Source of the DNA: DATKEG01 sp035544515
GTDB lineage: Bacteria > Acidobacteriota > Vicinamibacteria > Fen-336
Length of the DNA: 19,669 nt
Direction: 5' to 3'
NCBI GenBank assembly: GCA_035544515.1
Contig: DATKEG010000074.1
Location: 1-19,669, forward strand
Shown here: piece after piece, positions 13,012-19,669 of the stretch
Layout: every line of letters begins with the position of its first letter
Position numbering within the stretch: position 1 is the first letter of the stretch
The notes under the pieces: model-generated
The model's input: only the letters and a program-made list of their open reading frames with translations
Database searches by the model: none
Told to the model about the DNA's origin: nothing
Program-made: the position numbers and the translations under genes

Positions 13012-15792
13012 CTAGAACCGGAACTTGGCCCCGACCATCAGCCGGCGCGGCAGCAGGAACCGCGCGGGCCGGCCGAAGTTGTCGGCGCTGCCGAGCCGCG
13101 CCTCGATGTTCTCGTAGGCGTCGTCGTTGAACGCGTTGAGCGCGTCGGCGAACAGCGCCACGTTCGCCTGGCCGCCCAGCCGGAACTCCTTCTGGACCCG
13201 CAGGTCCAGCACGTTCCAGCTCGCCACGCGGCGGCTGCCGTCGAGCTTCTCGGCGAGGATCGTGGTGGTGACGCCGAGGCCGGGCACGCGGATCTGGCGG
13301 GCCCAGGGCACGCCGCTCTGGTAGGTGTAGTTGGCCCCCACCAGGAACCCGAGAGGGAGCTGGACCACGAGCTGGGTCTTGAACTGCACCGGGCGATCGC
13401 CGACGAGCAGGCCGTCGGTGTTGAGGTAGTCGTTCGGGTTCTGGCCGAACGTGCCCGCCGTCCCGCTCTGTCCGGCGATCGGCGAATCGCGGCTCGAGCG
13501 GATCCGCCCCTCGGACTTGCCGACGACGAGCGAGCTGACGAGCTGCCAGTTGTTGGCCATGCGCTTGGTGACCTGGAGGATCCCCCCGTTGTAGCGGGTG
13601 AACAGCTCCTCGGGGTTGGTGAGTTGGAAGAGGCGGTCGGCCGGGTCGTTCACGAGCTGGAAGACCGTGATCGGCTGCCCGGTGGCTTCGGGTCCCCCCA
13701 GCTCCTGGTCGTCCACGATGGTCACGGGGACGTACTGCCCTCCGATGTCGCGCCAACCCCCGTAGTCCCGCCCCCGTTTGTGCGTGTAGTGGAGCGAGAC
13801 GCCCAGGTTCGGCATCAGCTCGCGCTCCAGGCTCACCGCGAACTGGTCGGTGTGGGGTGGCTTGAAGCCCGGATCCACGCGCAGGTTGGTGTTGTCGAAG
13901 GCCAGCCCCAGCGAGTCGGGATCGAAGCGGCCTGTCTCGAAGTTCCACGTCCCGAGGTAGGTGGGCGGTATCGAGGGGGATACGCCCTGGAACTCGCCCG
14001 TGACGATCCCGCGGTAGTAGCGGCCGTAGTGCGCGCGCAGCACCGTCCGGCCGTCCGACGTCGCCTTCCAGTTGAAGCCCACCCGCGGCGAGACCGTGTT
14101 CCAGGTGTAGACGTCGTCGACGGCCGCGGTCGTCTGGCCCGTCGCGTTGCCCAGCGCGTCCAGGACCGGGAAGGCGGGGAAGCGCGCCACGCTGTTGTCG
14201 AAGCGAAGGCCGAGGTTCAGGGTCAGGCGGTTGTTCACGCGGAAGACGTCGTCGGCGAAGACGCCGACCGAGCGCATGTGGCCGCCGTACTCGTAGGGCA
14301 CGCGTGTGTAGCCGTACCCGTACTGCGTGCCGTAGAGCTGGTACGTGTAGATCATGTCGTTGTAGCCGAGCGTGTACTCGCTGCCGCCGCTGTTGTACTG
14401 GACGCCGAACTTGAAGTCGTGGCTGCCGCCCAGGAAGTCGTCGGCGAAGTGCGAGACCTTGCCCGCGAAGGCCGTCTTCCAGCTGTCGCCGTCGTACCAG
14501 TAGTAGATACCCCCCGTGACCTGGCCCGTATCCAGGTCGTAGAAGCGCGGCGCGATGCGGTCGGAGTTGGGGCAGGGCGTCTGGCAGCCGGCGTTGAGCG
14601 GGTCGCCGTGGTCCTTGCCGTAGAAGCCCGAGTAGCGCACCTCGACGTAGGTCTTGTCCGACAGGATCGAGGTGAAGGTGACGTTGGGCGAGGGGTTGTG
14701 GCCGGTCTCCACGGAGACCGCGCTCGGAGCCACCTCCGCCGTGGCGCGCTGCGGGATCTCGTAGTAGTCGTCGTGCAGCGCGGCCATCAACTTGTTCTTG
14801 TCGTTGATCTGCCAGTTGGCCTTGAAGAAGATCCGGTCGGCCGCGGAGCGGGCGGGGAAGGCGGGGTCGGTGCCGGGCTGCGAGTCGGAGTCGCGCTGGT
14901 ACTGGTAGGACCCGAAGAACCAGAGCTTGTCCTTGACGATCGGCCCCGAGAGCTGGACGGTGGCGTCCTTGAACTCGTCGCGGTGGTAGGGCTGTCCGCT
15001 GTCCTGCTCCTCGGTCGTGTTCCGCCCCGTGACGCCCTGCGACTGCAGGTAGAGGTTGAGGTCGCCGTGGAAGGTGTTCGAGCCCTGGCGGGTGACCACG
15101 TTGAAGACGGCGCCCTGGAGGTTCCCGTACTCCGCGGGCGCGCCCAGGGAGAGGATCTCGATCTCCTCGATGGCGTCGGTGTTGGGCCAGGGCCAGGCCG
15201 CCCCAGTCAGCGGGGCGGTGAAGTCGGTGCCGTCGAGCAGGTAGGCGTTGTCGGTGGTGTTGGACCCCAGCGAGGTCGAGCGCGAGCTGGTGGAGGTGGC
15301 CTGGCTCACCCCCGGCGCCGCGTTGATCAGGTCGAAGAAGGTGAAGCGCCGGAGCGGCGCGTTGCGCACCCAGTCCTTGTCGTAGTTGGTGCTGACCTGC
15401 GTGGTCTGGGTGTCGATGACGGCGCCCTCGCCGACGACGGTCACCTCCTCGCCCGCGACCTGCGGCCGGAGGGTGACGTTGGCCTCCTCGATGGCGCCGA
15501 TCGAGACCCGCACCTCGGGACGGTTCAGGGTCCCGAAGCCGGCCAGGGCGAAGCTCAGCCGGTAGGAGCCGGGCGGTAGGGCGGCGAGGCGATAGAAGCC
15601 CTCGTCGTTCGAGGTGGTGGAGCGTGTGCCCACGATCGCCTCGCCCTCGATGCTCACCGTCACGCCGGGCAGCACGCCGCCCGTCTGGTCCATCACCGTG
15701 CCCACGATCGTTCCGGTGACGCTCTGGGCCTGGGCGGCGCCGCCCCCGGCCAGCGCCAGGACGAGGCACACCACGACTGCGACAGCGCGCAT
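13012..15792 (-). CDS. TonB-dependent-receptor-type outer membrane protein with carboxypeptidase-regulatory-like domain
   Basis: The 926-residue protein has a signal peptide (MRAVAVVVCLVLALAGGGAAQAQ), then a carboxypeptidase-regulatory-like beta domain (VTGTIVGTVMDQTGGVLPGVTVSIEG to SYRLSFALAGF, about 26-85). A plug follows (VTVVGEGAVIDTQTTQVS, FFDLINAAPGVSQATS, YLLDGTDFTAPL, IEILSLGAPAEYGNLQGA). A long beta-barrel ends in GAKFRF, the terminal Phe expected for outer-membrane assembly. This layout is common in Acidobacteriota OmpA/TonB-receptor-like proteins. It presumably imports or binds a polymer-derived substrate, which I cannot name. ATG 15790-15792 is preferred over the upstream in-frame ATG at 15858 because of the signal peptide and the GAGGAGA site just upstream. 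A strong promoter lies 80-110 bases upstream. Confidence 0.92.
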   Translation of the reverse strand: MRAVAVVVCLVLALAGGGAAQAQSVTGTIVGTVMDQTGGVLPGVTVSIEGEAIVGTRSTTSNDEGFYRLAALPPGSYRLSFALAGFGTLNRPEVRVSIGAIEEANVTLRPQVAGEEVTVVGEGAVIDTQTTQVSTNYDKDWVRNAPLRRFTFFDLINAAPGVSQATSTSSRSTSLGSNTTDNAYLLDGTDFTAPLTGAAWPWPNTDAIEEIEILSLGAPAEYGNLQGAVFNVVTRQGSNTFHGDLNLYLQSQGVTGRNTTEEQDSGQPYHRDEFKDATVQLSGPIVKDKLWFFGSYQYQRDSDSQPGTDPAFPARSAADRIFFKANWQINDKNKLMAALHDDYYEIPQRATAEVAPSAVSVETGHNPSPNVTFTSILSDKTYVEVRYSGFYGKDHGDPLNAGCQTPCPNSDRIAPRFYDLDTGQVTGGIYYWYDGDSWKTAFAGKVSHFADDFLGGSHDFKFGVQYNSGGSEYTLGYNDMIYTYQLYGTQYGYGYTRVPYEYGGHMRSVGVFADDVFRVNNRLTLNLGLRFDNSVARFPAFPVLDALGNATGQTTAAVDDVYTWNTVSPRVGFNWKATSDGRTVLRAHYGRYYRGIVTGEFQGVSPSIPPTYLGTWNFETGRFDPDSLGLAFDNTNLRVDPGFKPPHTDQFAVSLERELMPNLGVSLHYTHKRGRDYGGWRDIGGQYVPVTIVDDQELGGPEATGQPITVFQLVNDPADRLFQLTNPEELFTRYNGGILQVTKRMANNWQLVSSLVVGKSEGRIRSSRDSPIAGQSGTAGTFGQNPNDYLNTDGLLVGDRPVQFKTQLVVQLPLGFLVGANYTYQSGVPWARQIRVPGLGVTTTILAEKLDGSRRVASWNVLDLRVQKEFRLGGQANVALFADALNAFNDDAYENIEARLGSADNFGRPARFLLPRRLMVGAKFRF

Positions 15793-15872
15793 AGCTCTCT
15801 CCTCGCGTTGAGTGGATGTCCGGCCTGCCACGCCGTACCCGTACGCGGCTCGCTGCATGAGGAAGTGGCCAG

Positions 15873-15902
15873 ACTCTAGGCCCCCGCGGCGGGGAGTGTC
15901 AA
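15873..15902 (-). promoter_or_regulatory. Strong candidate sigma-70 promoter of the receptor gene at 13012-15792
   Basis: A perfect TTGACA (15902-15897) is followed after 18 bases by TAGAGT (15878-15873, 4/6). Transcription would start near 15866, giving a leader of about 75 bases. The -35 begins only six bases after the stop of the upstream receptor gene, so the downstream gene is probably expressed independently. A palindrome sits in the spacer. Confidence 0.6.
15882..15894. promoter_or_regulatory. 13-base GC-rich palindrome inside the promoter spacer
   Basis: Arms CCCCGC and GCGGGG flank a single central base, exactly between the -35 and -10 elements of the receptor promoter. It is placed like a repressor or MerR-type activator site. 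It lacks a loop and a T-run, so it is not a good terminator for the upstream gene. Confidence 0.4.
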
Positions 15903-15907
15903 GCCCG

Positions 15908-18706
15908 TCAGAACCGCCACTCCAGGCCCAGGCGCACCAGGCGCGGGCGCGCGATCTCTCGCGGGCGTCCGAAGGCGGGCAGCTCGACGTCGCGCGCGAC
16001 CTGCAGGACGGTGGAGCGGTTGAGCGCGTTGAAGACGTCGACGGCCAGCCGGGCGCGGCCGCGGCCGAGCGTGATCTCGCGCGCCAGGCGCAGGTCGAGC
16101 ATGGCCGGCGCGGGCAGGCGGTACCGGTCCAGGTGCGGGCCGATCAGGACGTTCTTGGCCCCCGAGGTCGGGTCGCCGGTGCTGGCGACCTGGACGTAGG
16201 GGATGGGGAAGCCCTCGCGCGCGTGCAGGTGCGCCACCGCGTGCAGACGCCAGGGAAGGGCGGCCTCCACCGTCCCGCCGGCCATCCACCGCGCGCTCAC
16301 GAACACGTCGCCGCGGCCCAGGCCGCCGGGCCGGGCGGCCATCATGCCCGCGTCCCGCAGCGGCTCCGTGTCGAGCGGCGTGGGGTCCTGGAGGGAGCGG
16401 GCGGTGTCGGTGAAGAACTCGCGCCAGTCCATGAACGCGCCCCAGGCCGACCAGCGGACGGGGCCCGCGCGGCCGCCGGCTGCGAGCTCGAGCGTCACCG
16501 CGTCCTGCCGGTAACCCTCCCGGTTGGCCAGCCGCCGTCCGTTGCCGGGCACGATGCGCGACTCGGTCGCGGGCGCGTAGTAGCCGACGCTGTACGGCTC
16601 GCCGTACAGCTCCCCGGTCACGGCCCCGCGGATCACGTAGTCCGCGAGCGTGAGGTCCCGCAGCGGCCGCCAGAGCGGCCGCAGCGTGCGCGACCAGGAC
16701 GCGTGGACGCCGGCGTGCAGGCGCGTGCCCGCCGCGTGCTCGAACGAGCCGAGGACGCGGTGGGTTCGCGGCGAGCGCAGCGCGGGATCCACCACGTGCG
16801 GGCTCACCGTGGAGCCCGGGGCGCGCGGATCGAGCCCGCTCGAGCCGAGCTGCCCGCGCCCGAAGTCCAGCTCGCCCGGCTGCACGGCGTGGTCGCCGTT
16901 GCGGTCGAGCCAGTAGTAGGTGAGCGAGGCCGGCTCGCGGCCGATGGGGTTGTCGAAGGTCACGTCCCCGGCGCCGAGCGGCGCGCCGTAGGCCGCGTAG
17001 CCGGCGCGCGCGAGGGAGCGGCCGGCGCCGGTCACGTCCCACGCGACCCCGGCGCGCGGGAGCACGTCCCGCCAGCGGATCCCGGTCCCGCCTCCGGCGT
17101 AGGAGACGGCCGGGAGCAGGGTGGGCACGAGCGGGCTGGCTTCGACCGCGGACGCCAGGTTGTGGCCGGCGAGCCGGTCGAAGCGCAGTCCGAGGGTGAG
17201 GGCGAGCCGTCCGCGGCGCGCGGTGTCCTGCACGAACGCCTCGACGTGGTCGTGGACCGAGCGGGCATGCTGCGCGCGCGTGGGGAGCGCGAAGCCGGTG
17301 AGCGCGAACGTCCGGAAGAACACGTCCCGCCGCTCGATCGCGCGCACGCCGTTTCCCGGCCACCACTGCTCCGTGGTGACCCGGCTGCGGCGGTAACCGC
17401 CGCCGGCGACGATCTCGTGATCGAAGCCCAGCCCACGCGCGGCGACCGCCCCCTCGAGCCCGAGCTGCAGGCGGGGCCGGTCCGTCCGCAGCGTGGCGTA
17501 CGAGCCGCGCGTGACGCCGCGGAAGTCGTCGAGCACGTCGGCGTCGCCTCCCGGCGGCTCCAGCGCGAACCCGGCGTCGAGGTAGGCGGCCCGGGCCAGG
17601 AGGGAGACGCGTCCCGCCGGGCGCCGGTCCTCGATCGCGATGAGCCAGGCCGGCCCCGACTGCGTCCACCGTGATTCGGGCGCGGCGCTCAAGCCGGTGT
17701 CGCGGTCCTCGTGGACCTTCTCGCTGCGCAGCGCCACGAGCGACGTGCTTCCGTGGCCCAGCCGCGCGCGGGCCTTGGTGGAGAAGGACGTGATGGCCAG
17801 CTTCTCGTCGTGCTCCGTGAACGTTTCCTGCCGGAGCGCGTGGCGGCTCGCCGCGCCCCAGACCCACAGGCGCTCGCCGAGGCGTCCGCCGCCCTCGGCC
17901 CCGGCCTCGACGAGGCTCTGGGTGCGGTTGCGGGGAAACGGCCGGCCCTGCAGCGAGGCGGGCCGGTTGTCCGACTGGAGCGCGTCCGCGCTGCCGCGGA
18001 GGTGGGCGGCGCCGGAGAGCCCGGGCCCCGGCTCGCGCAACCGCAGGGCGACCTGGACGCCGGGCGTCCGCACGCGCGCGTCGATCGCGCCGGTCCGGAC
18101 CTGCATGCCCTCGAGCGCGTCCAGGTCTGGGAACACCACCGTGGAGCCCAGCGCCGCCGGGTCGGTCACGTCGACTCCGTCGAGCGACCACGCCGTGCCC
18201 GCGCCGCCGTCACCGCGCGCGACGACCAGGGACTGCAGCGCCGTCTCCGAGCCGCCGACGTCGAGGCGGTCCACGAGCACCCCCGGCACGTCGCGCAGGA
18301 CGGACCACGGGTGGGTGGCCCTGGGGACGCCGCGCAGGTCCTCCTTCGAGAACGCCGTCACGCGGTCGGCGTCCAGGCGGCGGACGACCCCGTCCGGCAG
18401 GAGCACGAGCCAGGTCTCGCCCGGGCCCACGTCCACCTCGACCGCGCGCGCGCCCTCTGCCCCCGCGACGCGGTAGCGCGCCGGCGGCAGGTGGGCGAAG
18501 AGCGCCCGCCCGCGGTCGTCGGGCCCCTGCCGGTGCGCTACGCCGGCGCCCTCGACGAGGACGGGCGCGCCCGACGGGCGCCCGACCTCCACGACCAGCG
18601 AACCCGTGGACGGCTGCGCCTGCGCGAGGGAGGGAGCGAGCAGGACGATGAAGAGGAGCGCCGACGATCGCAGTCTTGACCTCCCGCGGTTCGCCCAGGA
18701 TCTCAC
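15908..18706 (-). CDS. Second TonB-dependent-receptor-type outer membrane protein
   Basis: The frame gives 932 residues from GTG 18706. It has a signal peptide ending in LLFIVLLAPSLAQAQ, a short beta domain with GRALFAHLPPARYRVAGAEGARAVEVDVG, then a plug (WSVLRDVPGVLVDRLDVGG, WSLDGVDVTDPAAL, DALEGMQVRTGAID). A barrel follows, ending in LGLEWRF with the terminal Phe of outer-membrane proteins. An EF-hand-like loop DRNGDHAVQPGE occupies residues 601-612 in a surface-loop-like region. Start choice is uncertain: GTG 18706 has no ribosome site, whereas CTG 18673 lies six bases after GGGAGG and would give an ideal 20-residue signal peptide. The longer frame extending to 19528 is antisense to the MBL gene and is rejected. 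The other receptor gene follows 115 bases downstream. The ligand is unknown. Confidence 0.88.
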   Translation of the reverse strand: MRSWANRGRSRLRSSALLFIVLLAPSLAQAQPSTGSLVVEVGRPSGAPVLVEGAGVAHRQGPDDRGRALFAHLPPARYRVAGAEGARAVEVDVGPGETWLVLLPDGVVRRLDADRVTAFSKEDLRGVPRATHPWSVLRDVPGVLVDRLDVGGSETALQSLVVARGDGGAGTAWSLDGVDVTDPAALGSTVVFPDLDALEGMQVRTGAIDARVRTPGVQVALRLREPGPGLSGAAHLRGSADALQSDNRPASLQGRPFPRNRTQSLVEAGAEGGGRLGERLWVWGAASRHALRQETFTEHDEKLAITSFSTKARARLGHGSTSLVALRSEKVHEDRDTGLSAAPESRWTQSGPAWLIAIEDRRPAGRVSLLARAAYLDAGFALEPPGGDADVLDDFRGVTRGSYATLRTDRPRLQLGLEGAVAARGLGFDHEIVAGGGYRRSRVTTEQWWPGNGVRAIERRDVFFRTFALTGFALPTRAQHARSVHDHVEAFVQDTARRGRLALTLGLRFDRLAGHNLASAVEASPLVPTLLPAVSYAGGGTGIRWRDVLPRAGVAWDVTGAGRSLARAGYAAYGAPLGAGDVTFDNPIGREPASLTYYWLDRNGDHAVQPGELDFGRGQLGSSGLDPRAPGSTVSPHVVDPALRSPRTHRVLGSFEHAAGTRLHAGVHASWSRTLRPLWRPLRDLTLADYVIRGAVTGELYGEPYSVGYYAPATESRIVPGNGRRLANREGYRQDAVTLELAAGGRAGPVRWSAWGAFMDWREFFTDTARSLQDPTPLDTEPLRDAGMMAARPGGLGRGDVFVSARWMAGGTVEAALPWRLHAVAHLHAREGFPIPYVQVASTGDPTSGAKNVLIGPHLDRYRLPAPAMLDLRLAREITLGRGRARLAVDVFNALNRSTVLQVARDVELPAFGRPREIARPRLVRLGLEWRF
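16871..16906 (-). other. EF-hand-like calcium-binding loop encoded in the second receptor
   Basis: Residues 601-612 read DRNGDHAVQPGE. Acidic or Asn residues fall at loop positions 1, 3 and 5, with Gly at 4 and Glu at 12, the classical Ca2+ coordination spacing, though the usual hydrophobic position 8 is Val and the flanking helices are not evident. It is followed by LDFGRGQLGSSGLDP, suggesting an exposed loop. Confidence 0.6.
18680..18685 (-). promoter_or_regulatory. Shine-Dalgarno-like GGGAGG inside the N-terminal region of the second receptor
   Basis: GGGAGG lies six bases upstream of an in-frame CTG (18673-18671) that begins RSSALLFIVLLAPSLAQAQ, a textbook signal peptide. The annotated GTG 18706 has no comparable site. 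Either the purine run is chance (it encodes Gly-Arg) or translation begins at a rare CTG. Confidence 0.35.
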
Positions 18707-18829
18707 GGGTCGGCACGTCCGCGTCCGCCTTGGGCCGTGCCGCGCGTCCGGCCCGGTCTCGCGGGCAGGGCCGCCAGCGGCACTGCCGGCCTCTTTGCCT
18801 CCGGGGACGCGCCGCGCTCTACTGGAGAC

Positions 18830-19669
18830 ATGGCCCGGATCGAGGACCGCCTGCCCGAGAACGCGGAGGGCGAGTTCTACGTGGACGCGAGCTGCATCGA
18901 CTGCGCGACCTGCCGGATCGTCGCGCCCGCCGTCTTCGGGAGCCTCGACCGCGATCTCGCCTACGTCCACCGGCAGCCCGAGACGGACGAGGAGACGGCG
19001 CGGGCGCTCATGGCGCTGGTGGCCTGCCCGACGGCGTCCATCGGCACCGTCCATCGCGCCGACGCCGCGAAGGCGGCCGCCGCCTTTCCCGAGCGCCTGG
19101 AGGAGGACGTCTACTACTGCGGCTTCGCCGCCCGGTCGTCGTTCGGCGCCTCGAGCTACCTGGTCGTCCGTCCGGACGGCAACGTGCTCGTGGACTCGCC
19201 GCGCGCCGCCTCTCCGCTGTTGCGCCGCATCACGGAGCTCGGCGGCGTGCGCCTCATGTTCCTCACGCATCGGGACGACGTGGCGGACCACGCGCTCTTC
19301 CGCCGGTGCTTCGGTTGCGAGCGCGTGCTCCACACGGACGACGTGACCGCGGGAACGGCGGACGTGGAGCGCAGGATCGAAGGCCGCGAGCCGATGCGGC
19401 TGGCCGATGATCTGGTCGTGCTCCCGGTTCCCGGCCACACGCGCGGCAGCGCCGTGCTGCTCTACCGCGACCGGTTCCTCTTCACGGGCGACCACCTCAT
19501 GGGCACGGAGGACGGTCGCGCGCTCCACGCCTCACGCGGCGTGTGCTGGTACTCCTGGCCGGAACAGGTCCGCTCCATGGAGCAGCTGCTCGACTTCGCG
19601 TTCGAGTGGGTGCTGCCGGGCCATGGAGGCCGGTACCGGGCGGAGTCGCCGGCGGCCATGCGACGCGAG
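18830..19669 (+). CDS. Ferredoxin-metallo-beta-lactamase fold fusion protein (cut by right edge)
   Basis: The frame gives 280 residues without a stop before the window ends. Residues 14-75 form a small ferredoxin domain: CIDCATC (Cys22, 25, 28) and VACPTASIG (Cys66), enough for one [4Fe-4S] cluster. From about residue 85 a metallo-beta-lactamase-fold hydrolase follows, with LTHRDDVADH (His147, Asp149, Asp153, His154), PVPGHTRGS (His203), FTGDHLMG (Asp221) and LPGHGG (His265). The usual HxHxDH box is thus altered to H-x-D-x3-D-H. I recall similar ferredoxin-MBL proteins in bacteria and plants without a known reaction. ATG 18830 follows GGAG by only two bases, too close for normal pairing; a TCTACT element seven bases before the ATG may mean a leaderless mRNA. 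It diverges from the second receptor gene. Confidence 0.88.
   Translation, partial: MARIEDRLPENAEGEFYVDASCIDCATCRIVAPAVFGSLDRDLAYVHRQPETDEETARALMALVACPTASIGTVHRADAAKAAAAFPERLEEDVYYCGFAARSSFGASSYLVVRPDGNVLVDSPRAASPLLRRITELGGVRLMFLTHRDDVADHALFRRCFGCERVLHTDDVTAGTADVERRIEGREPMRLADDLVVLPVPGHTRGSAVLLYRDRFLFTGDHLMGTEDGRALHASRGVCWYSWPEQVRSMEQLLDFAFEWVLPGHGGRYRAESPAAMRRE

Noticed and set aside
11293..15579. A 1428-codon open frame on the plus strand
   Set aside because: It reads the TMTC-like gene in a wrong frame and then runs antisense through the receptor gene. It is Arg/Ala/Gly/Val-rich without domains, a common artefact at high GC.
18707..19528. Extension of the second receptor frame upstream to 19528
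   Set aside because: The added segment is antisense to the ferredoxin-MBL gene, and a clear signal peptide starts only downstream near 18706 or 18673.
1..19669. CRISPR array, transposon, integrase, phage or toxin-antitoxin genes
   Set aside because: No regularly spaced repeats, transposase or integrase motifs, or small paired toxin-antitoxin frames were seen on either strand.

Overview
The window is a compact, GC-rich stretch of bacterial chromosome (about 72% GC in the lines I counted, about 61% at the far left). It carries 16 protein genes, two of them cut by the window edges, and one tRNA. A large outer-membrane receptor with an N-terminal carboxypeptidase-regulatory-like domain, a second large receptor beside it, a TMTC-like TPR membrane protein, and ZAS-type anti-sigma and DUF4412-like proteins suggest a Gram-negative soil or sediment lineage. 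I favour Acidobacteriota, with other high-GC uncultured phyla such as Methylomirabilota/Rokubacteria possible. This is inference from gene content; there is no rRNA or other phylogenetic marker.

Layout, left to right. (1) 1-1936, minus strand: a small uncharacterised protein gene overlaps by ATGA a two-domain KaiC-like ATPase gene that runs off the left edge. This block has lower GC than the rest. (2) 2121-2196, minus: tRNA-Ala(GGC) with encoded CCA and a recognisable promoter; its 3' end faces the low-GC KaiC block. (3) 2314-3297, plus: aldo-keto reductase, convergent with a minus-strand ECF sigma factor/anti-sigma pair (4517 to 3301) coupled by ATGA. (4) 4765-6841, plus: a MerR-like HTH protein followed by a PAS hybrid histidine kinase whose receiver domain has lost its phosphoacceptor aspartate. 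(5) 6855-8978: a thioredoxin-fold [2Fe-2S] ferredoxin (minus), a secreted DUF4412-like protein and a tandem rhodanese (plus). (6) 8982-10399, minus: rmlA then rmlC, overlapping by GTGA, for dTDP-L-rhamnose precursor synthesis. (7) 10498-13003, plus: a SIMPL/DUF541 exported protein, then a TMTC-like GT-C membrane protein with TPRs. (8) 13012-18706, minus: two tandem TonB-dependent-receptor-type proteins, the downstream one with its own strong sigma-70-like promoter. (9) 18830 to the right edge, plus: a ferredoxin-metallo-beta-lactamase fold fusion.

The genes do not form one pathway. Themes are envelope and surface functions (two receptors, rhamnose precursors, TMTC-like protein, two exported proteins), signalling (KaiC-like ATPase, ECF sigma/anti-sigma, HTH plus hybrid kinase) and redox or sulfur enzymes. 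No gene-free stretch exceeds 300 bases; the longest is the 247-base gap between the ECF sigma gene and the HTH gene. Four convergent gene pairs are separated by only 3-13 bases.

The items most worth following are the KaiC-like ATPase and coupled partner beside the tRNA, the pseudo-receiver hybrid kinase, an EF-hand-like calcium loop in one receptor, a possible CTG start on the same gene, and the altered metal motif of the ferredoxin-MBL fusion. I found no CRISPR array, transposase, integrase, phage gene or recognisable defence system.
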